Shown in pieces: positions 7,617 to 16,068 of a stretch of DNA of 64,000 bases; the first letter of the stretch is position 1, and each line of letters begins with the position of its first letter. The position numbers and the translations under genes are program-made. The DNA comes from Micromonospora trifolii (GTDB taxonomy: Bacteria; Actinomycetota; Actinomycetes; Mycobacteriales; Micromonosporaceae). Where the stretch lies: positions 62,001 through 126,000 of the forward strand of contig NZ_JAKKFD010000037.1 in the NCBI RefSeq assembly GCF_022229005.1, given 5' to 3'. Under the pieces are notes generated by a model. The model was given only the letters and a program-made list of their open reading frames with translations, was not told where the DNA came from and searched no databases.

Positions 7617-8387
7617 TCACGGCTTCCAGGAACCGGCGGTCTGGAACTGGTCCTGGTACTCCAACGCACCCGAGGTGTCGTGCACGTCGAACACCACGCT
7701 GCCGGTGCGTCTGGTGCCGACGGTCAGGTCGTCGACGGCCGGCATCGGTTTGCCGCAACCGGAGAAGGCCCCACCGATCGCTGTGGTCTTGGTGCCGTCG
7801 GCGGCGACCCACTGAAAGTAGAGCGGGTTCGTCGACGCGGTGCCCTTGGTGACGGCCACCGTCACGTCGGCGATCACGTACATGCCCTCGCCGGGCTTCA
7901 ATCCGTGGGACTTGCAGGGTTTGGTGGCGCTGCTGAACTTCGTCACGGTGATCTCGACGGTGCCGGCCTCGCTGTTGACGACCAGGGTGTCGCCCGGCGA
8001 CATGCCGCGGGTGTCGCCGCTCGTCGACGGGGGCGTCGGCGGGGTGGCCCGCGCCTCGCTCACAGTGGTCGAGGTGCCTTTGGTGCCGATGACGACCGCC
8101 ACGATGCCCCCGGCGCAGGAGAGCAGGGTGAGTACGGCCGCGGTGACCGCGACGACCACGACGGACCTCTTGGCGCGCTCTGTCTGCACCGGTGGTGGTG
8201 CGATGATCGGGTAGCCGGCGCCACCGGGTGCCCGATATCCGCCGCCGGCGTCCGCGTACCCGTTCGCCGCCGGGTACGCAGCCCCCGAGAACGGCGGCTG
8301 CGGTGTCGCCGCGAACGAGCGGGTCGGCGGCTGCGGGTTCGGCTGTCGAGGGTCGTGCGGCCTGGCGGGGGGCTGGGGGTGGGTCAC
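7617..8387 (-). CDS. Membrane-anchored DUF4352-type protein
   Basis: 256 residues. A cytoplasmic Pro/Gln/Ala-rich N-terminus (~70 residues) precedes one membrane segment (SVVVVAVTAAVLTLLSCAGGIVAVVIG), a Thr/Ser/Pro linker and an extracellular beta domain with GTVEITVTKF, GMYVIADVTV and LYFQWVAADG. That pattern is typical of DUF4352 immunoglobulin-like domains found on actinobacterial cell surfaces. Two cysteines (PCKSHG and FSGCGKP) could form a disulfide. Function unknown. The gene is convergent with the oxidoreductase. Confidence 0.8.
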   Translation of the reverse strand: MTHPQPPARPHDPRQPNPQPPTRSFAATPQPPFSGAAYPAANGYADAGGGYRAPGGAGYPIIAPPPVQTERAKRSVVVVAVTAAVLTLLSCAGGIVAVVIGTKGTSTTVSEARATPPTPPSTSGDTRGMSPGDTLVVNSEAGTVEITVTKFSSATKPCKSHGLKPGEGMYVIADVTVAVTKGTASTNPLYFQWVAADGTKTTAIGGAFSGCGKPMPAVDDLTVGTRRTGSVVFDVHDTSGALEYQDQFQTAGSWKP

Positions 8388-8589
8388 CGTACTCCTTGAC
8401 GCTTCGGTACGTGCGGTGCGGGAACTCTTCGACGTTACCGTGGGTGGCGGAACGTCCAGCCGCCACGGCGGAGCGCTTCCGACCGTGAGGGCGCGAAACC
8501 GCTCTGGCCAGCGTGGACGGTGTTCAACTGGTCACCGAACGCCAATGTGGATCGGTATTCCATCCATGGCTATGAGTAACCAGGCGAGG

Positions 8590-9246
8590 TCAACGCGCCG
8601 GAAGCGCGGCGGCGGTGCGGACCAACCCGTCGGTGATCACAAATCGGCCGCTGATCGACGCCGGCGGGTCGTCGACCCCCGCCGCGTCGACCCGGGCCGG
8701 TGCGATCCGGGCGGTGAACGTGCCGGCATCCGGATCAATGTCGAGTCGGGCGTCGTGGAAGTCCAACCAGCCGCGGACGATCGGGTACCACACCTTGTAG
8801 ACGGTCTCCTTCGCACTGAACAGCACGACCGGCCAGTAGGTGCCGGTGGGCAAGCGCGTGCAGGCGGCCTCCTCCTCGGGCAGCAGCACGAGTCTGCGTA
8901 CTCCCGGATTGACCTCGCGGTGCTGCTCGGCATCCATTCCGACGGACCGGATGTCGGTGGTGTGCGCCGCGGCGGCGGCGCAGTAGCCGGCGGTGTGGGT
9001 GATGCTGCCGACCACCCCGGCCGGCCAGACCGGCGCGCGGTCGGCGGCGGCCGGCACGGCGGTCGCCGGCAGGCCGAGGTCGCGCAAGGCCCTGCGGGCG
9101 CAGATCCTTCCTGCGGCAAATTCCCGCCGACGGGTCTGCACCGCCCGCTCGCCGAGACATGCCTGCTCAGCGGGGAGCAATTCGCCTGTCCAGTCCGCCG
9201 GCCCGGCGACGGCGACGGCGACCGTCGATGGCAGCAGGTCACGCAT
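8590..9246 (-). CDS. Sfp/EntD-type 4'-phosphopantetheinyl transferase
   Basis: 218 residues. It transfers phosphopantetheine from CoA to a serine of acyl or peptidyl carrier proteins. Mg-binding D105 and E107 (GMDAEQH) and the FSAKETVYK signature (E147, K151) are present, as are GSITHT near residue 80 and N-terminal arginines for CoA binding. The length and the MRDLLPSTVAV start resemble the EntD subgroup. No polyketide or peptide synthetase lies in the window, so it probably serves carrier proteins elsewhere in the genome. Confidence 0.92.
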   Translation of the reverse strand: MRDLLPSTVAVAVAGPADWTGELLPAEQACLGERAVQTRRREFAAGRICARRALRDLGLPATAVPAAADRAPVWPAGVVGSITHTAGYCAAAAAHTTDIRSVGMDAEQHREVNPGVRRLVLLPEEEAACTRLPTGTYWPVVLFSAKETVYKVWYPIVRGWLDFHDARLDIDPDAGTFTARIAPARVDAAGVDDPPASISGRFVITDGLVRTAAALPAR

Positions 9247-9444
9247 TCCGGTGACCTACTGGTCGGTAGGAATGACGCATCGAGTTAACCGTCAAATTTC
9301 CGACTCCCACGACCGCCGAAGGTACCGCAAAGATGTAACACCGGAGGGCCGCGCAGCGCCCTCTCTGATGGCTCCGGGGGGACCACCATCAATGCTGGCC
9401 GGCACGGCAGCCGCCAGTCCCGTGGACATCTGGAAGGACGTGCG

Positions 9445-9714
9445 ATGACCGATGGCCTGGAACGGCCGGGGGTGCGGGCTGACGAACACGCCCCGAAGAC
9501 CCCCTGCTGGAGCTGCGGCTCCTGCGGTGACGAGTGGCCGTGCGCGACGAAGCGCACCCGGCTGCTGGCGGAGTACGGGGGTGACCGCGCAATGCTCAGC
9601 GTCTACCTGGGCTCCTGCCTCGCCGCCGCCACCGAGGATCTGCGTGCCGCCCCGGTGATGTCGCTCCAGGACCGGTTCATCGGCTGGTTGCCACGCGGCT
9701 CCCGACGTAGCTGA
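9445..9714 (+). CDS. Small CxxC protein (WPC motif)
   Basis: 89 residues. Cysteines at 21, 24, 27 and 33 (PCWSCGSCGDEWPC) suggest a small metal or zinc knuckle. The rest is helical (RTRLLAEYGGDRAMLSVYLGSCLAAATEDL). Similar short WPC proteins occur widely in actinobacteria, sometimes mislabelled flavin reductases; no enzymatic motif is seen here. GGAAGGA precedes the ATG by about 8 nt. A strong terminator follows directly, so it is probably monocistronic. Confidence 0.75.
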   Translation: MTDGLERPGVRADEHAPKTPCWSCGSCGDEWPCATKRTRLLAEYGGDRAMLSVYLGSCLAAATEDLRAAPVMSLQDRFIGWLPRGSRRS

Positions 9715-9715
9715 G

Positions 9716-9753
9716 CCTCTGGTGGCCCCGCCGCTGGGCGGGGCCACCAGAGG
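9716..9753. terminator. Bidirectional hairpin terminator
   Basis: A perfect 17-bp stem, CCTCTGGTGGCCCCGCC with its complement, around a GCTG loop between the convergent stops at 9714 and 9761. There is no T run. Confidence 0.75.
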
Positions 9754-9760
9754 GATCGCC

Positions 9761-10543
9761 TCAGCGACGTCGAGGCCGCCGGGTCACCGCGAAGCCGAAC
9801 ACGCCAGCCACCGCGGCAAGCGCGCCGCCGATGCCGGTCCAGACCCAGCGCGAGCCCAGATCCGGCAACCAGCCCGTCAGCGAGCCGCTCTCGTCGTCGG
9901 TCTCCGCGTCCACCGGGGGTACGGCGTTGAGCACCGTGCCGGCCTTGGTGTTCGGCACCAGCGGGGCGGCCAACTCGCCGTCGTCAGCCGAGGCGCCGCG
10001 GTCGGCGACGGTGCCGACCAGCAGGTCGACGTCGATCGGCGCACCCAGATCCGGCTCGGGCAGCTCGATCACGGAGAGCCGGACGACGTACGTGCCGGGC
10101 AGTGGGTCGGCCGACCAGGGCTCCGCCCACGGCCGCACCTCGCGCAGCGTGCAGCCCAGCACCACGTTCGACGCCTTCGCGTCCACTGTCGGGGTCTGGG
10201 CTCCCGCCGTACACGCCTGGCGTCGGCGCAACCCGTCGAAGACGTCCACCGTCCACGTCGAGGCGCCACTGCGCCCCTTCGGGAAGGTGACTGTGGCGTT
10301 GATCTCGTGCACCTGGCCGGCCGTCGCGGGGAACGACCAGTAGAGGTGGTCGCCGATCGACGCATCCACCCGTACCGGTTGTCCGGCGGTGATCGGGGTG
10401 GCGGTGAGGAACGACGTGCCGGCACGGTTCACCGGCGTGGCGCCCGGGGAGGGGGTCGGTGCGGCGACGGCCGCAGCGGGAAGCAGAGCGGCCCCGCCGG
10501 CGGCGAGCAGCGCCGCCATCGACCGGAAGAGTGCGGTTCGCAT
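9761..10543 (-). CDS. Exported membrane-anchored partner of the VWA protein
   Basis: 260 residues from ATG 10543. A signal peptide (ALFRSMAALLAAGGAALLPAAAVAA) is followed by an extracellular beta-rich domain with four cysteines in two pairs, a linker, one C-terminal membrane segment (WVWTGIGGALAAVAGVFGFAV) and a basic tail RRPRRR. It is thus a type I surface protein. The ATG overlaps the stop of the upstream VWA gene (TGATG), so the two are translationally coupled and probably form one complex. No known family is recognised. Confidence 0.82.
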   Translation of the reverse strand: MRTALFRSMAALLAAGGAALLPAAAVAAPTPSPGATPVNRAGTSFLTATPITAGQPVRVDASIGDHLYWSFPATAGQVHEINATVTFPKGRSGASTWTVDVFDGLRRRQACTAGAQTPTVDAKASNVVLGCTLREVRPWAEPWSADPLPGTYVVRLSVIELPEPDLGAPIDVDLLVGTVADRGASADDGELAAPLVPNTKAGTVLNAVPPVDAETDDESGSLTGWLPDLGSRWVWTGIGGALAAVAGVFGFAVTRRPRRR

Positions 10544-11844
10544 CAGTTCTCCCTCCAGGTGGCGACCCACCAGCGGGTGAGCAGACCGGCGAGCAGACCG
10601 GTGATCAGCCCGGCGATGGTGAGCAGGGCGAGCAGCACCCAGCCCCGGCCGAGGTCCGGTCCGTCCGGTGCGGGTGCGGCGGCGACCACGTCGATGGTCA
10701 ACTCCACCGGCATGCCCGGGGTGGCCGCGGTGCCGGGACGCGGGGCGAACGAGTTGCTGACCACCAGGCAGACGGTGGTGGGTTCGATGACCGGCGCCGC
10801 ACTCTCCTCGGTCTCGGCGGCATCCTCGTCGTCAGCGGCGGCCGACCAGCGCAGCCCGGCGGAGAGCACGTCGGCTCGTCCGCTGCCGGCATCGGCGCCC
10901 CGGACGAGTTCCCGGCCGTCGGCCGCGGTGGCCCGCAGCAGCACCCCGTAGTCCCGGTTGACGGCCCGATCCAACGCCATGCTCACCGAGGCCCGCAGCT
11001 CCTGCCCGGGGCGGATCGGCACCCGGTAGTAGCGATGCTCGGAGAACGCCTCCCGGTCGGCGTAGACGCCGGGGGCGAGCAGTGGCGCCGAGTCGCACGC
11101 GTTCGTGCCGCCGACAACGGTCGGGGCCCGGGTGTGCGTGTCGGCGGCCCGCTCGACGAGCTGTTTGATCCGGTCGGTCAGCTCCTCGGCGCTCTGCGCG
11201 GCGGTGTAGGTCCCGCCGGTCGCGCTGGCGATGCAGAGCAGTTGCCGGCGAACCTTCTCGTCGGGGGCCAGGCCGAGGGTGTCGACGACAAGGCTGGTGC
11301 CCTGGGCGGCCAGTTCCCGGGCCACCTCGCACGGGTCGGGCGGAGCGCAGGTGTCCTCGCCGTCGGTGATCAGCACGATTCGCCGGGTGGTGGCCCCGGT
11401 GCCCAGGTCCTGCGCGGCGGAGCGCAGCGCCAGCCCGACCGGAGTGAACCCGGTCGGCCGAAGTGTCGCCACCGCCGCCTTGGCGGCGGACCGGTCCACG
11501 GGGCCGACCGGCACGATCTGCTGAGTGTCCTGGCAACCGACCTTCTTGTCCTTGCCGCGGTAGGTCGCGCCGAGCACCCGGATGCCGAGCTGTGTCTCCT
11601 CGGGCAGCGCGTCCACCACCTCGTTGAAGGCCTGCTGGGCGACAGCGATCCGGGTGCGTCCGTCGATGTCGGCCGCGCGCATCGACCCGCTGACGTCGAG
11701 CACCAGCTCGACCCGGGGCGGCTCGGGCGCCGGCTCCTCGTCGGCCTGCGCCGGCCCGGTCAGCGCGGTGGTCGCCAGCAGTCCGAGAAGGACCGCCGTC
11801 GGTCGTCTGAAGTTGATCACGATCCGCAGTGTAGTGAGATCCAC
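10543..11844 (-). CDS. Exported von Willebrand factor A-domain protein
   Basis: 433 residues. After an N-terminal signal sequence comes a VWA domain with an intact metal site: D50-x-S52-x-S54 (LVLDVSGSM), the threonine of RPTGFTPVG, and TDGEDTC. An extracellular domain follows, then a C-terminal membrane helix (WVLLALLTIAGLITGLLAGLL). VWA domains bind protein ligands through Mg, so a surface adhesion or assembly role is plausible, but the ligand is unknown. It is coupled to the following gene by TGATG. GTG or ATG codons a few residues inside the given start are also possible. Confidence 0.85.
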   Translation of the reverse strand: MDLTTLRIVINFRRPTAVLLGLLATTALTGPAQADEEPAPEPPRVELVLDVSGSMRAADIDGRTRIAVAQQAFNEVVDALPEETQLGIRVLGATYRGKDKKVGCQDTQQIVPVGPVDRSAAKAAVATLRPTGFTPVGLALRSAAQDLGTGATTRRIVLITDGEDTCAPPDPCEVARELAAQGTSLVVDTLGLAPDEKVRRQLLCIASATGGTYTAAQSAEELTDRIKQLVERAADTHTRAPTVVGGTNACDSAPLLAPGVYADREAFSEHRYYRVPIRPGQELRASVSMALDRAVNRDYGVLLRATAADGRELVRGADAGSGRADVLSAGLRWSAAADDEDAAETEESAAPVIEPTTVCLVVSNSFAPRPGTAATPGMPVELTIDVVAAAPAPDGPDLGRGWVLLALLTIAGLITGLLAGLLTRWWVATWREN

Positions 11845-12056
11845 TTTGGATGATCGTTTGGGTGCAGGGGAGCGGCACCGACGGCTCCAGCCGGGTCGGG
11901 GACCGCCTCTGACCGGCCGCGCCCGCGCTCAGGGTCCACGCCGGGTCACCCTCGGTCAACTGTGTGAGGGGAGGTGTCGGTTCGGCCAGCATCCGTCGGA
12001 AATCTGACCCAAGTCGACCCGTTGTGCCGGTGGTGCGCGGTGGTTAAGCTCTTCAT

Positions 12057-12151
12057 GCGCGCCCCAATCGCCCGCTTCCCCCGTGGCAGGCGATCGGGGC
12101 GCGCGTCTTTGTCAAGAAGGGCCCGCACGCTTCGGCGTGCGGGCCCTTCTT
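12057..12151 (+). ncRNA. Candidate small RNA with two hairpins
   Basis: A promoter-like pair TTGTGC (12022-12027), 17 bp, TAAGCT (12045-12050) points to a start near 12056. The predicted transcript would open with a 16-bp hairpin with one mismatch (12057-12072 with 12089-12104), then a strong terminator. No ORF fits. The region 11845-12185 contains nothing else I can identify. Alternatively both hairpins are just terminators for the convergently arranged flanks. Confidence 0.3.
12114..12151. terminator. Strong bidirectional terminator, TTCG loop
   Basis: AAGAAGGGCCCGCACGC and its exact complement form a 17-bp stem closed by a TTCG tetraloop. The stem ends CCTTCTT on either strand, so it can stop transcription of the mannosyltransferase gene (minus) and of anything read from the plus strand. 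Confidence 0.85.
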
Positions 12152-12185
12152 CCGTCGCGCTACGCGGCGCGTCGCCTGTCGATGC

Positions 12186-13895
12186 TTATATCCACCGACC
12201 GTCGAGCCACATCCGGGACAGCCAGTCCGAGTACGGAATCACCCGGCCGACGAAAATCGGATAGAAGTACGCGAAGCAGAGCGCCACCAGCAGCACGTAC
12301 GCTCCCGCGGCAATGCTGCCCACCAGTCGGCGCTCATAACTCGGGTCACCGGGCACCAGCGGCGCCACAGCACCCACGTCACCCCCGGCGGGCGCGATCA
12401 GCGCGCCCAGCACGTACACCACGGCCAGCACCAGGAACGGCACCGCCGGCGCGGCGTAGAACGAGAACATCGTCCGGCCGTCGAGGGCGAACCAGAACCA
12501 CGGCAGCAGCCCGGCGGCCACGGTGAGCAGAATCGCGCCGGCCCGCCAGTCCCGACGGGCCACGCCCAGCCAGGCCAGCGCCACCAGGGCGGGCAGGAAC
12601 GACCACCAGAGCAGCGGGGTGCCGAGCAGCAGAATCTCGGAAGCGCAGGTCGGCGCGCCGCAGACGCCGTTGCTGGCGTAGTGGAACGCCACCGGCCGGC
12701 CCAACAGCAGCCACTGCCACGGCCACGACTGGTACTTGTGCGAGTCGTCGAGCTGAGCGTGGAAGCCGTACGCCGCGCGATGGTATTCGAAGAGATTGAT
12801 CAGCGGGCCGATCACCGGGCGGTCGCTGAGCGGGGCACCGGGATGGGCCGACGCGAGCCGGTAGTAACCGTCGTCGGTGAGCAGCCAGCCCGACCAGGTG
12901 GCGAGGTAGGTGCCCACCATGACCACGCCGGCGAGCACCAGCCAGGGCAGCTCGTCGACGAGCGCGTCCCGCCAGGGCCGGCGGACCCCCGCCGAGCGGC
13001 GGACGCCGACCTCCCAGAAGAGCACCAGCAGCGCGAAGGCCGGCACGAAGTACAGGGCGCTCCACTTCACCGCACAGGCGCAGCCGATCAGCACCCCGGC
13101 CGCCAGCCGCCACCACGGCCAGGTGCGCCAACCGGTCGGCGGGCGGCCGGCCCGACCCGGCTGGCTCGGATCGAGCCCGTCGTCCAGAGCCCGAGCCCAG
13201 CGCCGACGGCGGGCGTCCCGATCGAGCACCAGCGCACCGAACGCCGCCAGCACGAAGAAGAGCAGGAAGATGTCGAGCAGGGCCGCGCGGGACAGCACCA
13301 GGTGGAAGCCGTCCAGGGCGAGCAGCAGGCCGGCCGCGCAGCCGAGCACCGTCGAGCGGAACATCCGCCGACCGATGCGCACCAGCAGCAGCACCGACAG
13401 GGTGCCGATCACCGCCGCCGAGAATCGCCAGCCGAACTCCGGCGCGGTGGTCATCAGGTGGCCCGGGACGGAGACCTTGGAATCCGCGTCCTGATAGCCG
13501 AAGGCCCACTCGCCGACGCCGATCAACCACTTGCCCAGTGGCGGGTGCACCACGTACGACGCGACGTTGTCCTTGTAGTTCCACTCCACGCCACGGGAGA
13601 TCAGCCCGTAGGCGTCCTTGGCGTAGTACGTCTCGTCGAAGATCTTGCCCTTCGGGCTGGACAGCCCGACGAAGCGCAGGATCGCCGCGATGGCCACCAC
13701 CACCGCCGTGGCCAGCCAGGAGAACCGGTCCGCCTGGGTGTCGACGGTGGCGAACCGTCGCCGGACCATGGCGGCCACCCCGCCGCCCTCGGCGTTCGAT
13801 GCCGTCGGCTCCTGGGTGGCACTGGGCTCGCCCGTCACCTGGATCATCTTGTCCGGATCCGCGCTCGGGCTCTGCGCTGTCGACGCACTCGTCAC
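12186..13895 (-). CDS. pmt: Dolichyl/polyprenyl-phosphate-mannose--protein mannosyltransferase (PMT)
   Basis: About 569 residues from GTG 13895. A ~55-residue cytoplasmic tail precedes some ten or more membrane segments. The catalytic DE pair (D87-E88 in KIFDETYYAKDAYG) sits in the first extracytoplasmic loop, and the C-terminal PMT region contains WLLLGRPVAFHY and W-rich loops. It should transfer mannose from polyprenyl-phosphate-mannose to Ser/Thr of Sec-exported proteins, like the mycobacterial PMT. The frame runs further upstream, but that part overlaps the control region shared with rsmI. It diverges from rsmI, the usual actinobacterial arrangement. Confidence 0.9.
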   Translation of the reverse strand: MTSASTAQSPSADPDKMIQVTGEPSATQEPTASNAEGGGVAAMVRRRFATVDTQADRFSWLATAVVVAIAAILRFVGLSSPKGKIFDETYYAKDAYGLISRGVEWNYKDNVASYVVHPPLGKWLIGVGEWAFGYQDADSKVSVPGHLMTTAPEFGWRFSAAVIGTLSVLLLVRIGRRMFRSTVLGCAAGLLLALDGFHLVLSRAALLDIFLLFFVLAAFGALVLDRDARRRRWARALDDGLDPSQPGRAGRPPTGWRTWPWWRLAAGVLIGCACAVKWSALYFVPAFALLVLFWEVGVRRSAGVRRPWRDALVDELPWLVLAGVVMVGTYLATWSGWLLTDDGYYRLASAHPGAPLSDRPVIGPLINLFEYHRAAYGFHAQLDDSHKYQSWPWQWLLLGRPVAFHYASNGVCGAPTCASEILLLGTPLLWWSFLPALVALAWLGVARRDWRAGAILLTVAAGLLPWFWFALDGRTMFSFYAAPAVPFLVLAVVYVLGALIAPAGGDVGAVAPLVPGDPSYERRLVGSIAAGAYVLLVALCFAYFYPIFVGRVIPYSDWLSRMWLDGRWI

Positions 13896-13978
13896 CCGGC
13901 GATCGTAGGCTGCCAAGGTGTCCGGTGGCGTCCGTCGTCCCTGATACCGGTATTCCCAGCAATGAAGGAGACGAATCC

Positions 13979-14827
13979 GTGGGTGAAATGTCCGAAGTCG
14001 GGCGCCTGATTCTGCTCGGTGCTCCACTCGGCAACCCCGCCGACGCGTCGGCCCGGCTCCGGGAGGTGCTGATCAGCGCCGACGTGGTCGCCGCCGAGGA
14101 CACCCGCCGGCTCACCCGGCTGGCCCGCGATCTCGACCTCACCGTCGGCGGTCGAATCGTCTCCTACTTCGAGGGCAACGAGGAGCGGCGCACCCCCGAG
14201 CTGGTCGAGGCCATCCTCGGCGGGTACGTGGTGGCGCTGGTCACCGACGGCGGGATGCCCAGCGTCTCCGACCCCGGCTACCGCCTGGTCCGTGCCACGT
14301 TGGATGTCGGGGCGCCGGTCACCGTCGCCCCCGGGCCCAGCGCGGTCACCACCGCGCTGGCCGTCTCCGGGCTGCCCTGCGACCGATTCTGCTTCGAGGG
14401 CTTCCTGCCCCGCACCCCCGGCGGGCGTCGATCCCGGCTGCGCGCGCTCGCCGCCGAGGAGCGCACCCTGGTCTTCTTCGAGGCGCCGCACCGGATCGGG
14501 GCGACGCTCACCGACCTGGCCGACACGTTCGGGGCGGACCGGCCGGCCGCGCTCTGCCGCGAACTCACGAAGACCTACGAGGAGGTGCTCCGCCGCCCCC
14601 TCGGCGAGCTGGCCCGGTGGGCCACCGAGGGGGACCCGCGCGGAGAGATCACGCTGGTGGTGGCCGGAGCCCCGGTGACCGCGGCCGAACGCCCCGACGA
14701 CGACACCCTGCGCGCCGCCGTCGCCGAGCGGGAGGCCGCCGGCCGGTCCCGCCGGGACGCCATCACCGACGTCGCCACCGAGTACGCGATGCGCCGCCGG
14801 GACGTCTACACGATCGTGCACAGCTGA
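13979..14827 (+). CDS. rsmI: 16S rRNA (cytidine(1402)-2'-O)-methyltransferase
   Basis: 282 residues. The N-terminal LILLGAPLGNPADAS, the AEDTRRLTRLARDL segment, ALVTDGGMPSVSDPG and GPSAVTTALAVSGLP are hallmarks of the RsmI tetrapyrrole-methylase fold. It methylates the 2'-OH of C1402 in the decoding centre using S-adenosylmethionine. The GTG at 13979 is preceded by AAGGAG at 8 nt. It is divergent from pmt with an ~80-bp shared promoter region. Confidence 0.95.
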   Translation: MGEMSEVGRLILLGAPLGNPADASARLREVLISADVVAAEDTRRLTRLARDLDLTVGGRIVSYFEGNEERRTPELVEAILGGYVVALVTDGGMPSVSDPGYRLVRATLDVGAPVTVAPGPSAVTTALAVSGLPCDRFCFEGFLPRTPGGRRSRLRALAAEERTLVFFEAPHRIGATLTDLADTFGADRPAALCRELTKTYEEVLRRPLGELARWATEGDPRGEITLVVAGAPVTAAERPDDDTLRAAVAEREAAGRSRRDAITDVATEYAMRRRDVYTIVHS

Positions 14828-14857
14828 CCACTGTGCTCCGACTCGCCCGACGGGAGT

Positions 14858-15919
14858 TCACCACGCGGCGGCCAGGAAGCCGACGGTGATCAGCGTGGGG
14901 CCGGCGACGGCGGCGGCCACCGCCCAGCGACGGTGCCGGCGACCGGGCAGCCGGGCCGAGCCGGTCCACCGGACGATGCCGGCGGTGCAGGCCAGCACCA
15001 CCAGCAGACCGGGGAGCCACAGCAGGTGCCGGCCCACTCCGACGTCCGCGTACGCGGTGCCGCTGTCCGGGCCGGTCATCCGCGCTGGCAGCGAGGTACC
15101 GGCCGCGTTCCCCTCGACGGGCACGCCGCTGACCCGGACCCCGTGGGCGATGAACCGCCCGTTCTCGGCTGTGAAGATCCCCCGGCACCGCTGGGTGAGC
15201 CCGCCGCCGGAGCAGTCGTCGATCACCACAGTGCCCGTCCGGGCGTGCCCGACCGCGAGCCAGAACGGGCCCGCGCTGACCCAGGCGAAGAAGGCCGCGA
15301 CAAGGCTCAGCACCACCAGCGCGGCGAGCCCGGGCAGCGGATCCGGCGGCGGGGGTGTGCGGCTGGGTGTGCGGCGTCGCGCCAGTCGGAAGCCGCGAAG
15401 CCGTGCCGGTGCCGCGTCCTTGCGGACCGGGGTGCCATCCCAGTGCACCTGCTCGATGGGGGCCCAGAAAGCGCCGCCGTCGTCGTCCGGGGGGTCGCCG
15501 TCGGACCCATGGTCCCGCTGCCGGCGACCCTGCTGCCGGACCGGCACCCGACGCGGCACAGCGTCCACCGGCGCGCCGGTGGTCGGCTCCACCTCGACGG
15601 GCTCCGCGCCGGCGGGGGCCGAGCCGACCGGCGGGCCCGACGAGCCGGGCCGGACCGGGCTGGGCACGGGTGCACCCGGGGTCGGACGGGTCGGGGTGGG
15701 CGACGGCGCCACCGGCGTGGGGCGGGCCGGGGCGGCGGACCTCCCCGCCGGGGTGGGCCGCTGGACACCCGGATCGGCGCTGGGCACCAGCCGGGGCTGC
15801 GGCGCGACCCCGGCGACCCGGGGCGCGGCGGGCTCGGGCCCCGGGTCGTCGCCGACCGCCGGCCCGGTGGGACGGTCCTCGTGGTCCCGCGCCGCTCCTC
15901 TGCCCGTCACGACGTTCAT
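14858..15919 (-). CDS. Three-pass membrane protein with Pro-rich cytoplasmic half
   Basis: About 353 residues from ATG 15919 (the frame is open further upstream). Residues 1-190 are very rich in Pro, Ala, Gly and Arg and probably disordered. Then come a membrane helix (about 197-215), an extracellular segment with a cysteine pair (IDDCSGGGLTQRCRG) and FIAHGVRVSGVPVEG, and two more helices near the C-terminus. I recognise no family. It is convergent with rsmI and divergent from metG. The start is uncertain because no clear Shine-Dalgarno is seen. Confidence 0.7.
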   Translation of the reverse strand: MNVVTGRGAARDHEDRPTGPAVGDDPGPEPAAPRVAGVAPQPRLVPSADPGVQRPTPAGRSAAPARPTPVAPSPTPTRPTPGAPVPSPVRPGSSGPPVGSAPAGAEPVEVEPTTGAPVDAVPRRVPVRQQGRRQRDHGSDGDPPDDDGGAFWAPIEQVHWDGTPVRKDAAPARLRGFRLARRRTPSRTPPPPDPLPGLAALVVLSLVAAFFAWVSAGPFWLAVGHARTGTVVIDDCSGGGLTQRCRGIFTAENGRFIAHGVRVSGVPVEGNAAGTSLPARMTGPDSGTAYADVGVGRHLLWLPGLLVVLACTAGIVRWTGSARLPGRRHRRWAVAAAVAGPTLITVGFLAAAW

Positions 15920-16054
15920 TGCACACCGCACCAGGAGGTGAAACGGGCAGCTGAGCCGCGTGTCGACGACAAATCGGACCAACGGGCGGCGTGGTCGAGC
16001 CGGTCCGCCGGTCGGGCACCCCCCATTGGTTCGCGAACGCCCCGGACGGGTCAC

Positions 16055-16060
16055 TAGGCT
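16055..16060 (+). promoter_or_regulatory. -10 box of metG, leaderless
   Basis: TAGGCT lies 8 nt before the metG ATG at 16069, with no Shine-Dalgarno sequence. Confidence 0.4.
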
Positions 16061-16068
16061 CACTGCTC

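Noticed and set aside
8590..9246. Natural-product gene cluster marked by the PPTase
   Set aside because: No carrier protein, synthase or tailoring genes lie nearby; PPTases are often encoded alone.
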